64,000 bases of DNA from positions 133,001-197,000 of the forward strand of contig NZ_JBEPKD010000005.1 in assembly GCF_040544555.1 (NCBI RefSeq), given 5' to 3'. This document shows, piece after piece, positions 33,213-42,715 of the stretch. Every line of letters begins with the position of its first letter. Position 1 is the stretch's first letter. The notes beneath the pieces were generated by a model, which did no database searches, was not told where the DNA came from, and saw nothing but the letters and a program-made list of their open reading frames with translations. Source of the stretch: Halalkalibacter oceani. GTDB lineage: Bacteria > Bacillota > Bacilli > Bacillales > Bacillaceae_D. A program made the position numbers and the translations under genes.

Positions 33213-33998
33213 CTAATGGGAACCTAATTTTTTTGTTGTTTGAAAGCCGTAGCCAAGCTTGCGGGAGAGCTCCATCGCAGTTGCTTTCAATATATCAATA
33301 TTCTTCTCCAGTTCATCCTCTGTCAGCTGAGTCGCCGTGCTGGACGAACTGATCGCCGCAACGACCTGACCGGTATAATCTCTGACAGGGATCGCCACAC
33401 AAAACACGCCGGGTTCATTTTCCTGATCGTCAATCGCGTAGCCCTTTTCTTGAATCAGCTTCACTTCCTGCAGAAAATCCTCTTTATTCGTAATCGTGTT
33501 CTCTGTTTGCCTTGTATATTCATAGTTTTCGAGAATCTGCTCAAGTTCTGCATCGGACTTAAAAGCGACGAGCGCCTTCCCTACCCCGCTGCTGTGAATC
33601 GGAACCCTCCGTCCGATTTTTGAATAAAGCACGGAAGCTGTCGAGCTTTCCACCTTGTCAATATAGACACCTTCCTTGCCATCCAAGATGACGAGGTGAA
33701 TCGTCCGTCCCGTTTCACGCGAAAGTTCGATTAAATGTTCCTTCGCAATTGCCCGCAGATCAAGACTTTGAATGACGAAATTCCCGCGTTCAAACAATTT
33801 CATTCCAAGCCGATAGCGGCCGTTTTCCGGGTTTTGTTCAATATAATGATGCTTCTGTAACGTCTTTAATAGAGAATGAACCGTGCTTTTGTGAAGCACC
33901 ATCCGCTCACTAATCTCTGTTATTTTCAGCTCTGTTTCATACTCGTCGAAAAGGTCGAGAATCCGCAGCGCTCTATCGACAGACTGAATAATTGGCAT
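33213..33998 (-). CDS. IclR-family transcriptional regulator of the sugar-acid island
   Basis: The 261-aa product has an N-terminal winged helix (residues 5-65, VDRALRILDLFDEYETELKITEISERMVLHKSTVHSLLKTL) and a C-terminal IclR effector domain (GVYIDKVES, IHSSGVGKALVAF, GYAIDDQENEPGVFCVAIPVRDYTGQVVAAIS). It sits inside the operon between the TIM-barrel gene and the KdaD-like gene. Its ligand is probably a sugar acid or a 2-keto-3-deoxy intermediate. Candidate operators are the GTTTT-type palindromes at 38757-38829 and 48236-48252. Confidence 0.9.
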   Translation of the reverse strand: MPIIQSVDRALRILDLFDEYETELKITEISERMVLHKSTVHSLLKTLQKHHYIEQNPENGRYRLGMKLFERGNFVIQSLDLRAIAKEHLIELSRETGRTIHLVILDGKEGVYIDKVESSTASVLYSKIGRRVPIHSSGVGKALVAFKSDAELEQILENYEYTRQTENTITNKEDFLQEVKLIQEKGYAIDDQENEPGVFCVAIPVRDYTGQVVAAISSSSTATQLTEDELEKNIDILKATAMELSRKLGYGFQTTKKLGSH

Positions 33999-34101
33999 AA
34001 TCGTTCATCCCTTACTGTTATACTTATCGTTTCTCCCTCATGATAGCATGGTTATGATGAAAAGATAAGCATATCGCTAGAAAGACTGCTATTTTTGAAG
34101 C

Positions 34102-35049
34102 TTAGTTCGCGGCAACCTTCTGCACCGGCACAGCGAGTCCTTCTGCACCTTTTTCAGACGTTTTCAGGTCAGGAGCATAGCGCTTCAGTAAATCGAGCCC
34201 GATCTTCGCCCGACGGACGCGCTCTTTACAAAGGGCAATGGATGTGCTTTCAAGATGCGTGCCTGACGGATAAATATTCGGCGAATTACGAAGTCCGAAT
34301 TTAATATAAACCGGCGCGGCAACCCGAATAATTTCCGGAATTTCATAATGACGGATGTAGCCGCCGACATCATCCGGTGCTTCGACGTAAATATCAATCG
34401 GAATGTCGATCGCCTGACGGATTTCTGACAGCTTCGCCAAGGTTAAATCCGTTGGCACATTGTACGTGTCAGCTCCAGCATCCTGAATCAATTTAATGGA
34501 AACCGGATTTGATTGCGCCATTTGCACTGAAATTTTTACGATTAAGTCATCCGGAAGCTCCCCGGCTTTGCGACATTCATTCACTAAAGCCAACAGTCCC
34601 TCATCGGAAACGAGAATACTACGAATACCGAAGTCGCACGCACGCTTAATATCTTCAATTGCATAAACGAGCTGATCAACCCCTTGGGAACGCAATCCAG
34701 CAATTTTCCCGGCACTCGCATGTTGCATCGGCGTGATGTCAAATGTTCCACGCGGGCCGACAAACAAGCTGACTTCCAAGTTTTCGCGTCTGCCGATTTC
34801 AGCCATCTTCTCAAGCTCTTCATCCGTTAACAGCATGATTCCACTTCCTTGAGAAATCCGGTGAATGTGAACATCATAATCCTTGCATGAGTCAACAAGC
34901 GCCTCGAATGAAGCCGGGCCTTCTACACTTGGCAGTTCAACGCGATATTGCGCCCCATCTGGAAACGTTTTTGTTGACGTTGGCAGGTGCGCGCTTCCTC
35001 CTGTGGACGGAAAGCCTAATTTCTCAATAAATTGTCTTGTTTTTTCCAT
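34102..35049 (-). CDS. TIM-barrel-like protein of unknown function (distantly U32-peptidase-like)
   Basis: The 315-aa soluble protein has an alternating beta/alpha pattern (VSLFVGPRGTFDITP, VDQLVYAIEDIKRACDFG, LIVKISVQMAQSN, IPIDIYVEAPDDVGGYIRHYEIPEIIR, VYIKFGLRNSPNIYP). The family signature of U32 peptidases is not visible, so protease activity should not be assumed. It sits 23 bp downstream of the dehydratase gene with a strong SD (AAAGGAGGAATAAAGA). Strict coupling to the dehydratase suggests it acts on a sugar acid or its product, for example as an aldolase, isomerase or lactone-handling enzyme. That is inference only. Confidence 0.7.
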   Translation of the reverse strand: MEKTRQFIEKLGFPSTGGSAHLPTSTKTFPDGAQYRVELPSVEGPASFEALVDSCKDYDVHIHRISQGSGIMLLTDEELEKMAEIGRRENLEVSLFVGPRGTFDITPMQHASAGKIAGLRSQGVDQLVYAIEDIKRACDFGIRSILVSDEGLLALVNECRKAGELPDDLIVKISVQMAQSNPVSIKLIQDAGADTYNVPTDLTLAKLSEIRQAIDIPIDIYVEAPDDVGGYIRHYEIPEIIRVAAPVYIKFGLRNSPNIYPSGTHLESTSIALCKERVRRAKIGLDLLKRYAPDLKTSEKGAEGLAVPVQKVAAN

Positions 35050-35072
35050 TCTTTATTCCTCCTTTAAGGTAA

Positions 35073-37244
35073 TTAATCAACATCAATTTTATAGTCAAGG
35101 ACGGCTTCTTCTGCGACTGCTAACGGCACGACACCGTTCGCTGCGTCCGTATGACCAACCATACGGTTGCTTGCGGCGACTAAACGCTGGCGCTTGTTAA
35201 TCGATGCAAGCCTTTCTTCTGCCAGCTCTGTTCGTTCCTGGCGGATATGGTCAAATCTGAACTCCAGTTTACCTCCACGGAAAGCCGCTTCATCAATAAA
35301 CTCGATTTTCCGCTCGCGAAGACTTAAATAGAGAAGGTCGCCTGTTTGCAAGTAAAGGATACCGCCACCTTCTTTAGCCTCCGGCGTCATATGACCAATT
35401 GCCGCTCCGTAGGAAACCCCGGAATAACGGCCATCACTGATTAATGTAACAAGCCGTTTCAGCTTGCGATTGGCATTAATGTGCTGCATCGGCGTGAACA
35501 TCTCCGGCATCCCGAAGGCGGCCGGCCCTTGACCGGATACGATAATCGCGATTTTCAGCACAGCTTCCTCCACCATTTTGTCAAACAATGTTTCATAGTC
35601 ATCGTTTTTCCAAGCTTCGTAATGTTCAGGACCGTTTTGCTTTAGAAGCGCAAGCAGATTATCATAGGCAAAGCGTTTTTCTGCTTTGATTTTCGCCAAA
35701 AGCTCTGTATCGAGCAGGTTACGGTTCGCTTCATCTTCATTTTCATAATAGAGGACGAACGCCGCCTTTTTATCAAATTGATCCAATTGTAGCGTTGTCA
35801 TCCCGCTAATCTTGACCACAGCGCTTTCAAAGAAGTTGCCTGTCAGTACATCCACTCCACTAAACGGACGGCGCGGCTTTGATAAAATAACCGGATTATC
35901 CTTTACATTGTCAGCTGCCAAATGATCGGTATTCGCTAACCGCTCACGCCATGTTGTCCCAGTGACGGTTGGCGCGTCGACATCCATCGGCACCCCATTT
36001 TGCAGCAGTTCATAGAACAGGCTTTCCATTCCGCGGCTTTCACTGTCACAGCATTGCATCGCCAGGGCGAAAATATCTCTACCTTCTGTCAGGCTGTAAT
36101 TAAACAAGTCCGGAACGGGATGGGCGTGGTGAATCTCATCTAAATCCCACAGGTTGAACTTATAGCCGCCAAACAGCATCCCTGCTACGACGTGCATCAT
36201 TAAATTCGTTGAGCCGCCTGAAGAGCTGTGAATCCGGATTGCATTGCGGATATTGCGCGCCATCAAATTGGCGGCACCAAACACCGGATTGTTAATCATC
36301 ACGGCCAGGCTGTCGAGCGCCTCGTTGACCTGCTCCTGATTCGGGGACTCTGTTAACAGCTCAAGCGCTGGATGAACAAGCCCCATTCCGGCTACAATAT
36401 GGCGCGAGCTGTTTCCTGTTCCGTTGAAAGCACAGACACCGCCGCTCCCATCACAGGTCGCAACCGCCAGGCGCTTCTCATAATCCTTATGCGCCGCTTT
36501 AGAAATCAGGCCTCTTTCGACAGCCCGCTCCAGAACACCTTGGAACGCCGTATTTGAGGAACATTGGAGAATGTAATCCATCGCATCGCGCAAATCATAG
36601 GCGATGTCATCCGCTCCTTGCTCTTCTGCTTTTTTAGCGACCTCCTCCAGTTCGGCAAAAAGCTCAGTCGGGATCGTGCCACCTTGCAGGACATGGGCAG
36701 GGGCAAATGTGGCAAAGAATGGCGCTTCCCCACGATAGCGGCGAAGACGATCCAAATGGGCCATTGCGCTTACCACACCTAACGGCTGCTTATCACAGCC
36801 TTGAATAACAAAAGCACCATGATAACTGTGCGCCTCGATCTGGTTGACAACCATTTGGGCGACCGCATTTCTGCTTTGCAACGAATAGCTCATCCCCTGG
36901 TTACTTTGCGCTGTCCCATCACACATAACAGGCGTTGAAAAATAGAAAGGAACGCCGCCGTTCTGCCAGATTCGGATTGCCGCATGAGCGGATGTTTTGA
37001 AATCCATAATATGAGCCGGGTGATCCGATGAGCCGCCGATAATCGCGATACGCGGCGCATTTTCTTCAAGGCGGTTATAAATCTCTTCCAGCGTCCAATC
37101 CGGTTGTGGTCCTTCATAAGCGGAACCGAGAATTTGTTTTGAACGATCAAGCAGCCCCGCTACTGTAATTGGCTCATTTGCCTTTCCTTGGACATTGTCG
37201 CGATATGGATTAATCGAACTTTCGATTTTAGGATATAATGCCAT
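35073..37244 (-). CDS. IlvD/Edd-family sugar-acid dehydratase (pentonate/hexonate type)
   Basis: The 723-aa product retains all three iron-sulfur cysteines of the family: VMCDGTAQSNQGM (about 108), IQGCDKQPLG (about 151) and GVCAFNGTGNSSRH (about 275). It also has SSGGSTNLMMH and LISDGRYSGVSYGAAIGHM near the C-terminus. It is longer than IlvD/Edd (about 550-620 aa) and nearer the YjhG/YagF xylonate dehydratase class (about 655 aa). It likely removes water from a pentonate or hexonate to give a 2-keto-3-deoxy acid. It is preceded by a permease gene (29 bp) and followed by the TIM-barrel gene. Confidence 0.85.
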   Translation of the reverse strand: MALYPKIESSINPYRDNVQGKANEPITVAGLLDRSKQILGSAYEGPQPDWTLEEIYNRLEENAPRIAIIGGSSDHPAHIMDFKTSAHAAIRIWQNGGVPFYFSTPVMCDGTAQSNQGMSYSLQSRNAVAQMVVNQIEAHSYHGAFVIQGCDKQPLGVVSAMAHLDRLRRYRGEAPFFATFAPAHVLQGGTIPTELFAELEEVAKKAEEQGADDIAYDLRDAMDYILQCSSNTAFQGVLERAVERGLISKAAHKDYEKRLAVATCDGSGGVCAFNGTGNSSRHIVAGMGLVHPALELLTESPNQEQVNEALDSLAVMINNPVFGAANLMARNIRNAIRIHSSSGGSTNLMMHVVAGMLFGGYKFNLWDLDEIHHAHPVPDLFNYSLTEGRDIFALAMQCCDSESRGMESLFYELLQNGVPMDVDAPTVTGTTWRERLANTDHLAADNVKDNPVILSKPRRPFSGVDVLTGNFFESAVVKISGMTTLQLDQFDKKAAFVLYYENEDEANRNLLDTELLAKIKAEKRFAYDNLLALLKQNGPEHYEAWKNDDYETLFDKMVEEAVLKIAIIVSGQGPAAFGMPEMFTPMQHINANRKLKRLVTLISDGRYSGVSYGAAIGHMTPEAKEGGGILYLQTGDLLYLSLRERKIEFIDEAAFRGGKLEFRFDHIRQERTELAEERLASINKRQRLVAASNRMVGHTDAANGVVPLAVAEEAVLDYKIDVD

Positions 37245-37273
37245 GTAATCCCCTCCTCTTTAAAATAGAACTT

Positions 37274-38650
37274 TCATAATAAGAGCAAAGCAACGATTGT
37301 TCCCGCGCCGCCAAACAGCAAAGCAAAAGCAAGGTTCCAGATCGAAATACGGTACGGGTTTTCTTCAAGCAGGACACCGGTGATTGAGACGGAAACATTA
37401 AAAGGTCCGGCCATAACCGTCGCCAGGCTTGATGTAATCAGGACAATGGACATGCTTAAAGGTGAAACCGCTGTCAGTACAGGATAGATCACCTCGCCCA
37501 AAAGACTGAGCGTCACTAGAGGATGAAACCCAACCATTGCCAGTGCCAGAAAGATGACCTGAACGGATACAAACAGCAGCACCGGCCAATCCGCTAACGC
37601 CATAAAAGGGCGCTGCAGCACATCCATGTAACCGGATTCACGAAGAACACTAATAAAAAAACCGACGGATAGGAACAGCACCATATAATTTTGCAAAGTC
37701 ACTGTCCGCTTTTTCCATGTTTCGACACTATAGGCGGCATATGACCGTAAGCGCTTAATCGAGCAGGCCCACAAAAGGGAATACGGAATGATCAGAAACG
37801 CCACAGCTTCAAGGAAGCTTAGCTCCACCAGCCTTTTGACGAGAATAATCGTGCTGATAAAAATAACGAGATAGATCGCCAGAGCGATAATTTTCATCAC
37901 AACTCTGTGGTCGATTGAACGAATCTGGCCGTTCTGATCCGGATAGGCTTCAAGTGAATAACGCTTATATCTCCATCCGATTCCCCAGTCTGCCAGCAGC
38001 AGCAAAAACGATAGCAATAAAAGCCAAGGTAAAACCGTTACATAATTAACTCCCGTCATATCAATACTTAAAGCAACCAAAACCTCCATCGGACTCCAGA
38101 CGAGACAAAGTGCATAGCCCCGCAACATCGCCCGGCTGATAAAAACGGATCTGAGCTTTTTCGCTTTTTCCTTCAGGTTCTTTTCAAGCACATGATGAAC
38201 AAGTGGCAGAGTGCCGATATTTAGAAAACTTCCGAGTAAAAAGCTGACAAATGAACCACGGTAATACAGCTGGCCTAAATGATTTGTTTTAGCCTTGAGC
38301 AGACGGTTAACACTTTGATCATAGCGTCCGACAATGATAATGCTGTTAATAAAAGGAAGCACTAAAATAATCGTTACGATAATGACCGTAGAAGTCATCA
38401 AAAACGGAATATGATGAATCGGATGTTCAATAAAAGGATAAAGGCCCGCTCCGATGATTAGAAATAGAAACCCTGAAATTTTATAAAGTCCTTTTGCCGC
38501 TTTAAAGGAAAAAACCAGAGAAAGGATCGCCAGCATACCTACAATGTACTCAAGCGCTTCGCTTTGAACAAAAACATTCAGCATGTATAAAGCAACTAAA
38601 CTACTGTATAAAACAAGCATTCTATCTACCTTCATTTCGAGTCGCGGCAT
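37274..38650 (-). CDS. Uncharacterised multi-pass permease of the sugar-acid island
   Basis: The 458-aa protein is very hydrophobic, with about 11-12 membrane helices and short loops. The central loop is basic (RYKRYSLEAYPDQNGQIRSIDHR). A conserved-looking C-terminal stretch reads VGFHPLVTLSLLGEVIYPVLTAVSPLSMSIVLITSSLATVMAGPFNVSVSITGVLLEENPY. That fits an ion-transporter-superfamily permease better than MFS, but I cannot name the family. Its position right before the dehydratase suggests uptake of the sugar acid. The start is uncertain: ATG codons at residues 6 and 11 are also possible, the latter after GAAGG. Confidence 0.7.
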   Translation of the reverse strand: MPRLEMKVDRMLVLYSSLVALYMLNVFVQSEALEYIVGMLAILSLVFSFKAAKGLYKISGFLFLIIGAGLYPFIEHPIHHIPFLMTSTVIIVTIILVLPFINSIIIVGRYDQSVNRLLKAKTNHLGQLYYRGSFVSFLLGSFLNIGTLPLVHHVLEKNLKEKAKKLRSVFISRAMLRGYALCLVWSPMEVLVALSIDMTGVNYVTVLPWLLLLSFLLLLADWGIGWRYKRYSLEAYPDQNGQIRSIDHRVVMKIIALAIYLVIFISTIILVKRLVELSFLEAVAFLIIPYSLLWACSIKRLRSYAAYSVETWKKRTVTLQNYMVLFLSVGFFISVLRESGYMDVLQRPFMALADWPVLLFVSVQVIFLALAMVGFHPLVTLSLLGEVIYPVLTAVSPLSMSIVLITSSLATVMAGPFNVSVSITGVLLEENPYRISIWNLAFALLFGGAGTIVALLLL

Positions 38651-38756
38651 ACAAGGTTTCCAATTGTTCGATCCCTATGAAATATCCGGCAACATCTCTC
38701 ATTCTTATCTTCTTTTCCAAAAACGAAATGTGCTATTCCAGGCTCAAACGAACGAT

Positions 38757-38829
38757 GTTTTATATTATCAAACGACGTTCCGGAAGAATCGAATCATTCA
38801 CCTCTCATTTGTTTTATAATGCAAAACAA
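38757..38829. promoter_or_regulatory. Two operator-like palindromes upstream of the permease-dehydratase operon
   Basis: GTTTTATATTATCAAAC (38757-38773) and GTTTTATAATGCAAAAC (38811-38827, within a 21-bp perfect inverted repeat) share 13 of 17 bases and lie 54 bp apart. A third related copy (ATTTTACATTATAAAAC, 48236-48252) precedes dgoD. They may be IclR-family operators. Confidence 0.5.
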
Positions 38830-38848
38830 CGTTTTCATTTCGTCTGGT

Positions 38849-38876
38849 CAAGAAACCGGTCGCGACCGGTTTCTTG
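38849..38876. promoter_or_regulatory. 28-bp perfect palindrome in the dctM-permease gap
   Basis: CAAGAAACCGGTCG is followed at once by its reverse complement. No T-run follows on the minus strand, so it is not a standard terminator for dctM (78 bp upstream). It could be a repressor operator. The 303-bp gap otherwise holds only the two palindromes above and AT-rich DNA. Confidence 0.6.
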
Positions 38877-38953
38877 TAAACGAATTCATTTCTTATAACA
38901 TAATATATTTAGGTGAAAGTGTCAACAGAATTTTGACAATTCCGTCCTATTTC

Positions 38954-40231
38954 TTATTTCATCATTTCGACTAAAAACAGCGATATTGGCGGAATGAATA
39001 TGACAATAAACAACGTAATCAGCATCGCCAGGAAAAACGGGACAATCGATTTCGACAATGTTTCAATTGATAATCCAGATATCCCTGACCCAACAAACAA
39101 GTTAACTCCGAGTGGCGGTGTAATGAAGCCAATCGCCAAGTTAACGACCATAATAATGCCGAAATGAATCGGATCATATCCAATATTAACAGCAATCGGC
39201 AGTAAAATTGGTGTCAAAATAATAATCGCCGCCAACGTATCCATAAAGCAGCCGACAATCAAAAGCAAAATCGTAATGAGTAAAATAATGACAATCGGAC
39301 TTTCCGAGATTGACAGCATCCATGCTGCAATTTCATTTGGAATCTGCTCCATTGTTAGTAACTTTCCAAATGCAGTTGCCGTTCCAACAATAATTAAAAT
39401 CGTTGCGGTCGTCAGCGCCGCATCGGCTATCACTTTTGGCAGATCGCTGAACCTGATTTCACGGTATAAAAGCATTCCGGCGAGCAAGCCATATACAACT
39501 GCCACAACAGCAGCTTCCGTCGGCGTGAAAATCCCTCCGTAAATCCCGCCAAGGATGATTACTGGAATTAACAATGCCCACTTCGCTTCCCAGAACGCTT
39601 TCCCGATCAGCTTAATACTTGTCTTTTCTCCCGTACCTGTATAGCCTTTTTTCCGAGAGTGAAAATAAGCGTAAACCATCAAAGCGAGACCGACAAGAAG
39701 CCCGGGAATAACCCCGGCAATAAACAGGTCACCGATCGACGTACTGCCGACTACACCATAAATGACCATCGGAATACTTGGAGGAATGATAACCCCTAAC
39801 GAACCTGCTGCGGCAACTGTCGCCGTTGCAAACCTTTTGTCATATCCTTGCCGAACCATCGCCGGAATCATAATTCCTCCGACTGCCGCAACAGTGGCTG
39901 GACCCGAGCCCGAAATCGCTGCAAAAAACATACATGTAATAATCGTTGCGATTGCGAAACCTCCCGTTTTGTTTCCGACAAGCGCGTTCGCTACACGAAA
40001 CAGCCGATCAGAGATCCCCCCCTTTCCCATAATTTCACCGGCCAGAATAAAGAACGGCACCGCCATCAGAGGAAAAGAATCGATCGAGGTGACAAGTTCT
40101 TTCGTCAGAAAGTCAACCGGAAATCCTGAATAAATGATTGTAACAAGCGTTGCCAGACCAATCGAAATCCCGATTGGCACACTTAAAAACAAAAAGATCG
40201 CAAACGTTCCAAATAAAACTGCTGAAGTCAT
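38954..40231 (-). CDS. dctM: TRAP transporter large permease (DctM)
   Basis: The 425-aa protein has about 12 membrane helices and typical DctM motifs: PLMAVPFFILAGEIMGKGGISDRLFRVANALVG, GSGPATVAAVGGIMIPAM, PPSIPMVIYGVVG and GFITPPLGVNLFVGSGI. It forms the Na+-coupled transport channel with DctQ. Overlapping operon context with dctQ (12-bp gap) and dctP shows a full tripartite acid transporter, probably for galactonate or a related sugar acid. Confidence 0.94.
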   Translation of the reverse strand: MTSAVLFGTFAIFLFLSVPIGISIGLATLVTIIYSGFPVDFLTKELVTSIDSFPLMAVPFFILAGEIMGKGGISDRLFRVANALVGNKTGGFAIATIITCMFFAAISGSGPATVAAVGGIMIPAMVRQGYDKRFATATVAAAGSLGVIIPPSIPMVIYGVVGSTSIGDLFIAGVIPGLLVGLALMVYAYFHSRKKGYTGTGEKTSIKLIGKAFWEAKWALLIPVIILGGIYGGIFTPTEAAVVAVVYGLLAGMLLYREIRFSDLPKVIADAALTTATILIIVGTATAFGKLLTMEQIPNEIAAWMLSISESPIVIILLITILLLIVGCFMDTLAAIIILTPILLPIAVNIGYDPIHFGIIMVVNLAIGFITPPLGVNLFVGSGISGLSIETLSKSIVPFFLAMLITLFIVIFIPPISLFLVEMMK

Positions 40232-40243
40232 CTGTCTCCCCCC

Positions 40244-40768
40244 TTACTCCTCTTTCAATTTCTCAAATTCTGTTTTCGGATCAAAAGAACCTTTGCCCAT
40301 TAAAGCCTTACATTGAGCAATTAAATTTTGAATAATCCGGATTGATGTAAGAGCCATTCCAAAAGGAGCCGCTAAATAAACAAGTCCCATCGGAATCTGG
40401 TTAGCCGGAGATTTTTGACCAAAGGCGAGCAACTGTTCAGAAATACGGTAGCCGTAGATCACGACAAAAATCGCAAAAGCCAAGAATAACAGATTCGAAA
40501 TAATATTAAAGACGATTTTCCCTTTGTCTTTGAACAGCAGCAACAGAACGTCCACTTTTATATGACGCTGCTTCTTCACGCCATAGCTGATTCCGATGTA
40601 CACAGCCCAAATGAAGCAATACCGTGCTAATTCTTCCGACCAGGAAAGAGAGTTTTGCATGACATACCGCATAAATACTTGAACAAAAATCACGATAACC
40701 ATCACACTTGAGAGTAGAACAAGCAACACTTTTTCTGCATTCTCATCAAGCCAATGTAGCGCCTTCAT
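40244..40768 (-). CDS. dctQ: TRAP transporter small permease (DctQ)
   Basis: The 174-aa protein has four membrane helices (ENAEKVLLVLLSSVMVIVIFVQVFMRYV, SWSEELARYCFIWAVYIGISYGVKKQRHIKVDVL, a third near LLFLAFAIFVVIYGYRI, a fourth near GLVYLAAPFGMALTSI). The W-S-E-E-L-A-R-x-x-F-I-W pattern is the DctQ signature. It partners dctM. It is separated from dctP by a 390-bp gap with hairpins. Confidence 0.92.
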   Translation of the reverse strand: MKALHWLDENAEKVLLVLLSSVMVIVIFVQVFMRYVMQNSLSWSEELARYCFIWAVYIGISYGVKKQRHIKVDVLLLLFKDKGKIVFNIISNLLFLAFAIFVVIYGYRISEQLLAFGQKSPANQIPMGLVYLAAPFGMALTSIRIIQNLIAQCKALMGKGSFDPKTEFEKLKEE

Positions 40769-41158
40769 CTTCCTTCACCTCTTTTTATTGAACAATTTCC
40801 CTAGATGTTGAAACGAAGGGCTTGTGCCAAAGGGGCGATTTTCTACCCTTTTGGCACAAGCCCGAAGCAGTGTGCACTGTCGCTCTTAAAAAAAGCGAGT
40901 GGAGGATCCCACTCCTTGCCGGGCGAGAACGAAGCCAGTGCTCCTATTACCAGGCGCCTTTTGTGATCGCCGAAGCGGCACACAGAGCCTGCAAAAGCGA
41001 ATGACAGCGAGCAAGGAAGCGGTTTCTTTCCTGCTCGCTGCGTACTGAAACAGTACAGCCGCTACTTACATTGGACTTTTGGAAGGCCTGTAAGAGAAGT
41101 CTTCTGTCCGGTTATAAGACGGCAGTCATTCTATTATGTCATAGAACGTCTTGACCCA
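40769..41158 (-). other. 390-bp dctP-dctQ gap with two strong hairpins
   Basis: GGGCTTGTGCCAAAGGG/CCCTTTTGGCACAAGCCC (40818-40863) and CAGCGAGCAAGGAA/TTCCTGCTCGCTG (41005-41040) are stable stems. No believable gene. Placed after the binding-protein gene, they would cut read-through, giving more binding protein than permease. The second stem resembles the one after metQ. Confidence 0.6.
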
Positions 41159-42238
41159 TTATCCTCCAGTAATCTCGGAAATCGTATTAAGGTACTCATC
41201 GACGATCTCTGCGCCAATGGAATCTTTATGCTTCTCAATTACTGGTTGAACTACTTCCTGGAAACGAGCCCGTTCTTCATCTGTAATTTCAGTGAAAGTC
41301 ATCGATTCCTTCAGTCTTTCTAGGCTTTCATCCGCTACTTCACGGTTGCGCTCACGGTTGAATAATCCAGCCTCTATCGCCGCTTCGTGAATAATGGTTT
41401 GCTGATCTGCCGATAATTCATCCCAAATCGACTTACTGAATAAAAACAGGAATGGTGTGTAAACATGATTCGTATCAGAAATATGCTCCTGTACTTCAGC
41501 GTACTGGCTTAAATCAATCGTCGGATAAGGATTCTCCTGTCCATCAACTGTTCCTTGCTGCATCGCTGTAAAAAGCTCTGTAAATGCCATTGGTGTCGGG
41601 TTAGCCCCCATTTCTCTCCAGGCATCAAGATGAATTTCATTTTCCATTGTCCGGATCTTCAAGCCATTCAAATCTTCCACTGACGCTACCGGACGGACGC
41701 TGTTTGTCAGATTACGGAAGCCGTTTTCCCACCATGCGAGCCCTACAAGTCCTTGTGATTCAAGTAATCCGAACATTTTCTCACCGAATGGACCATCAAG
41801 CAGTTCATCGGCTACTGCCGGATCAGAAATCGTAAACGGTAAATCAAACACGCCGTACTCTGGTAGGAAGTTAGCAAGCGGTGATGATGACGTTACAACG
41901 ATTTCCAGCGTTCCAAGCTGAAGCATTTCAATCGCCGAACGGTCATCCGCGATTTGACCTGAGTGATACACCTGCACTTCAAAATCATCTGTTTGCTCTT
42001 CAACAAGTTCTTTAAATCTTAATGATGCTTCATAAGCCGGGTGCTGGTCGTTAATTCCGTTACTGACGCGGATAACTCTTTTATCACCGGAACCAGCTGC
42101 TGCCTCTTCGCCGCCTTCTGTCTCAGCTGGCGCATCGTCGCCGTTATCTGCCGGTGCCGGCTCGTTTCCGCCGCCACCCCCACAAGCTGCTAAAAATAAG
42201 ACTAACACCATCAACACACTAACCAATTTTACCTTCAT
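41159..42238 (-). CDS. dctP: TRAP transporter solute-binding protein (DctP), lipoprotein
   Basis: The 359-aa product has a lipoprotein signal (VLVLFLAACGGG, Cys at residue 19) and an acidic linker to residue 50. The DctP fold follows, with the substrate-carboxylate Arg in LNGLKIRTMENEIH, and SSSPLANFLPEYGVFDLPF and MQQGTVDGQENPYPTI. It captures a carboxylated substrate outside the membrane for DctQM. Two cre-like sites lie upstream, so catabolite repression is likely. Confidence 0.93.
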   Translation of the reverse strand: MKVKLVSVLMVLVLFLAACGGGGGNEPAPADNGDDAPAETEGGEEAAAGSGDKRVIRVSNGINDQHPAYEASLRFKELVEEQTDDFEVQVYHSGQIADDRSAIEMLQLGTLEIVVTSSSPLANFLPEYGVFDLPFTISDPAVADELLDGPFGEKMFGLLESQGLVGLAWWENGFRNLTNSVRPVASVEDLNGLKIRTMENEIHLDAWREMGANPTPMAFTELFTAMQQGTVDGQENPYPTIDLSQYAEVQEHISDTNHVYTPFLFLFSKSIWDELSADQQTIIHEAAIEAGLFNRERNREVADESLERLKESMTFTEITDEERARFQEVVQPVIEKHKDSIGAEIVDEYLNTISEITGG

Positions 42239-42715
42239 ACGAATTAACCCTCCTCATTTTCTATATCTTTTCGTCTTTAAGACTTAACAAGGTAGCCGGC
42301 CATCCCACCCCCTTCCTGAAATTAATTTTATACTCTTTGAATCTACTTCCTTATTACGAGAATAGAAATAATAACGCTTACATAAAAAGACTTGTAAAAA
42401 CGCTTTTCGCCTTGCTGTCTGGATCTTTTGTAAGCGCTATCGTTTCAACTTCTTACATAATACCCCATCTTAAAATAATAGGCAAGATCTTTTTAGAAAA
42501 TTTTTTTCAAAAAAAAATATTTTTCGAGATATTTTATTCACCTCTCTTACCCAAACAATGATTTCCACCCAAAAAAGCGATTAAGAAGGGGAAAACCCTT
42601 CGTTAACCGCTCTTGATGTCCATACTTTTTTTCTCAATGAAAAAAGGTATTTCCATTACTTTTTATCGTGATTTATTGATCCAAGTCAAAGAACACTAAA
42701 ATTTTTTTCATTAAA
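42239..42715. other. 477-bp gap upstream of dctP
   Basis: No gene seen. It contains the cre-like pair (separate entry), the likely dctP promoter, and toward 42560-42620 an A/T-rich stretch with AACGAAG-type inverted sequence (AAGCGATTAAGAAGGGG... / CCCTTCGTTAACCGCTCTT) that may end the hydroxyacid dehydrogenase transcript. Confidence 0.45.
42369..42442. promoter_or_regulatory. Two cre-like CcpA sites upstream of dctP
   Basis: TGTAAGCGTTATTA (minus strand, 42369-42382) and TGTAAGCGCTATCG (plus strand, 42429-42442) each match TGWNANCGNTNWCA at 13 of 14 positions. Their centres are 60 bp apart, about six helical turns, permitting cooperative CcpA binding. Confidence 0.65.

Noticed and set aside
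34102..35049. Calling this gene a U32 peptidase
   Set aside because: The U32 signature motif is not visible; only a general TIM-barrel pattern supports the link, so I left function open.
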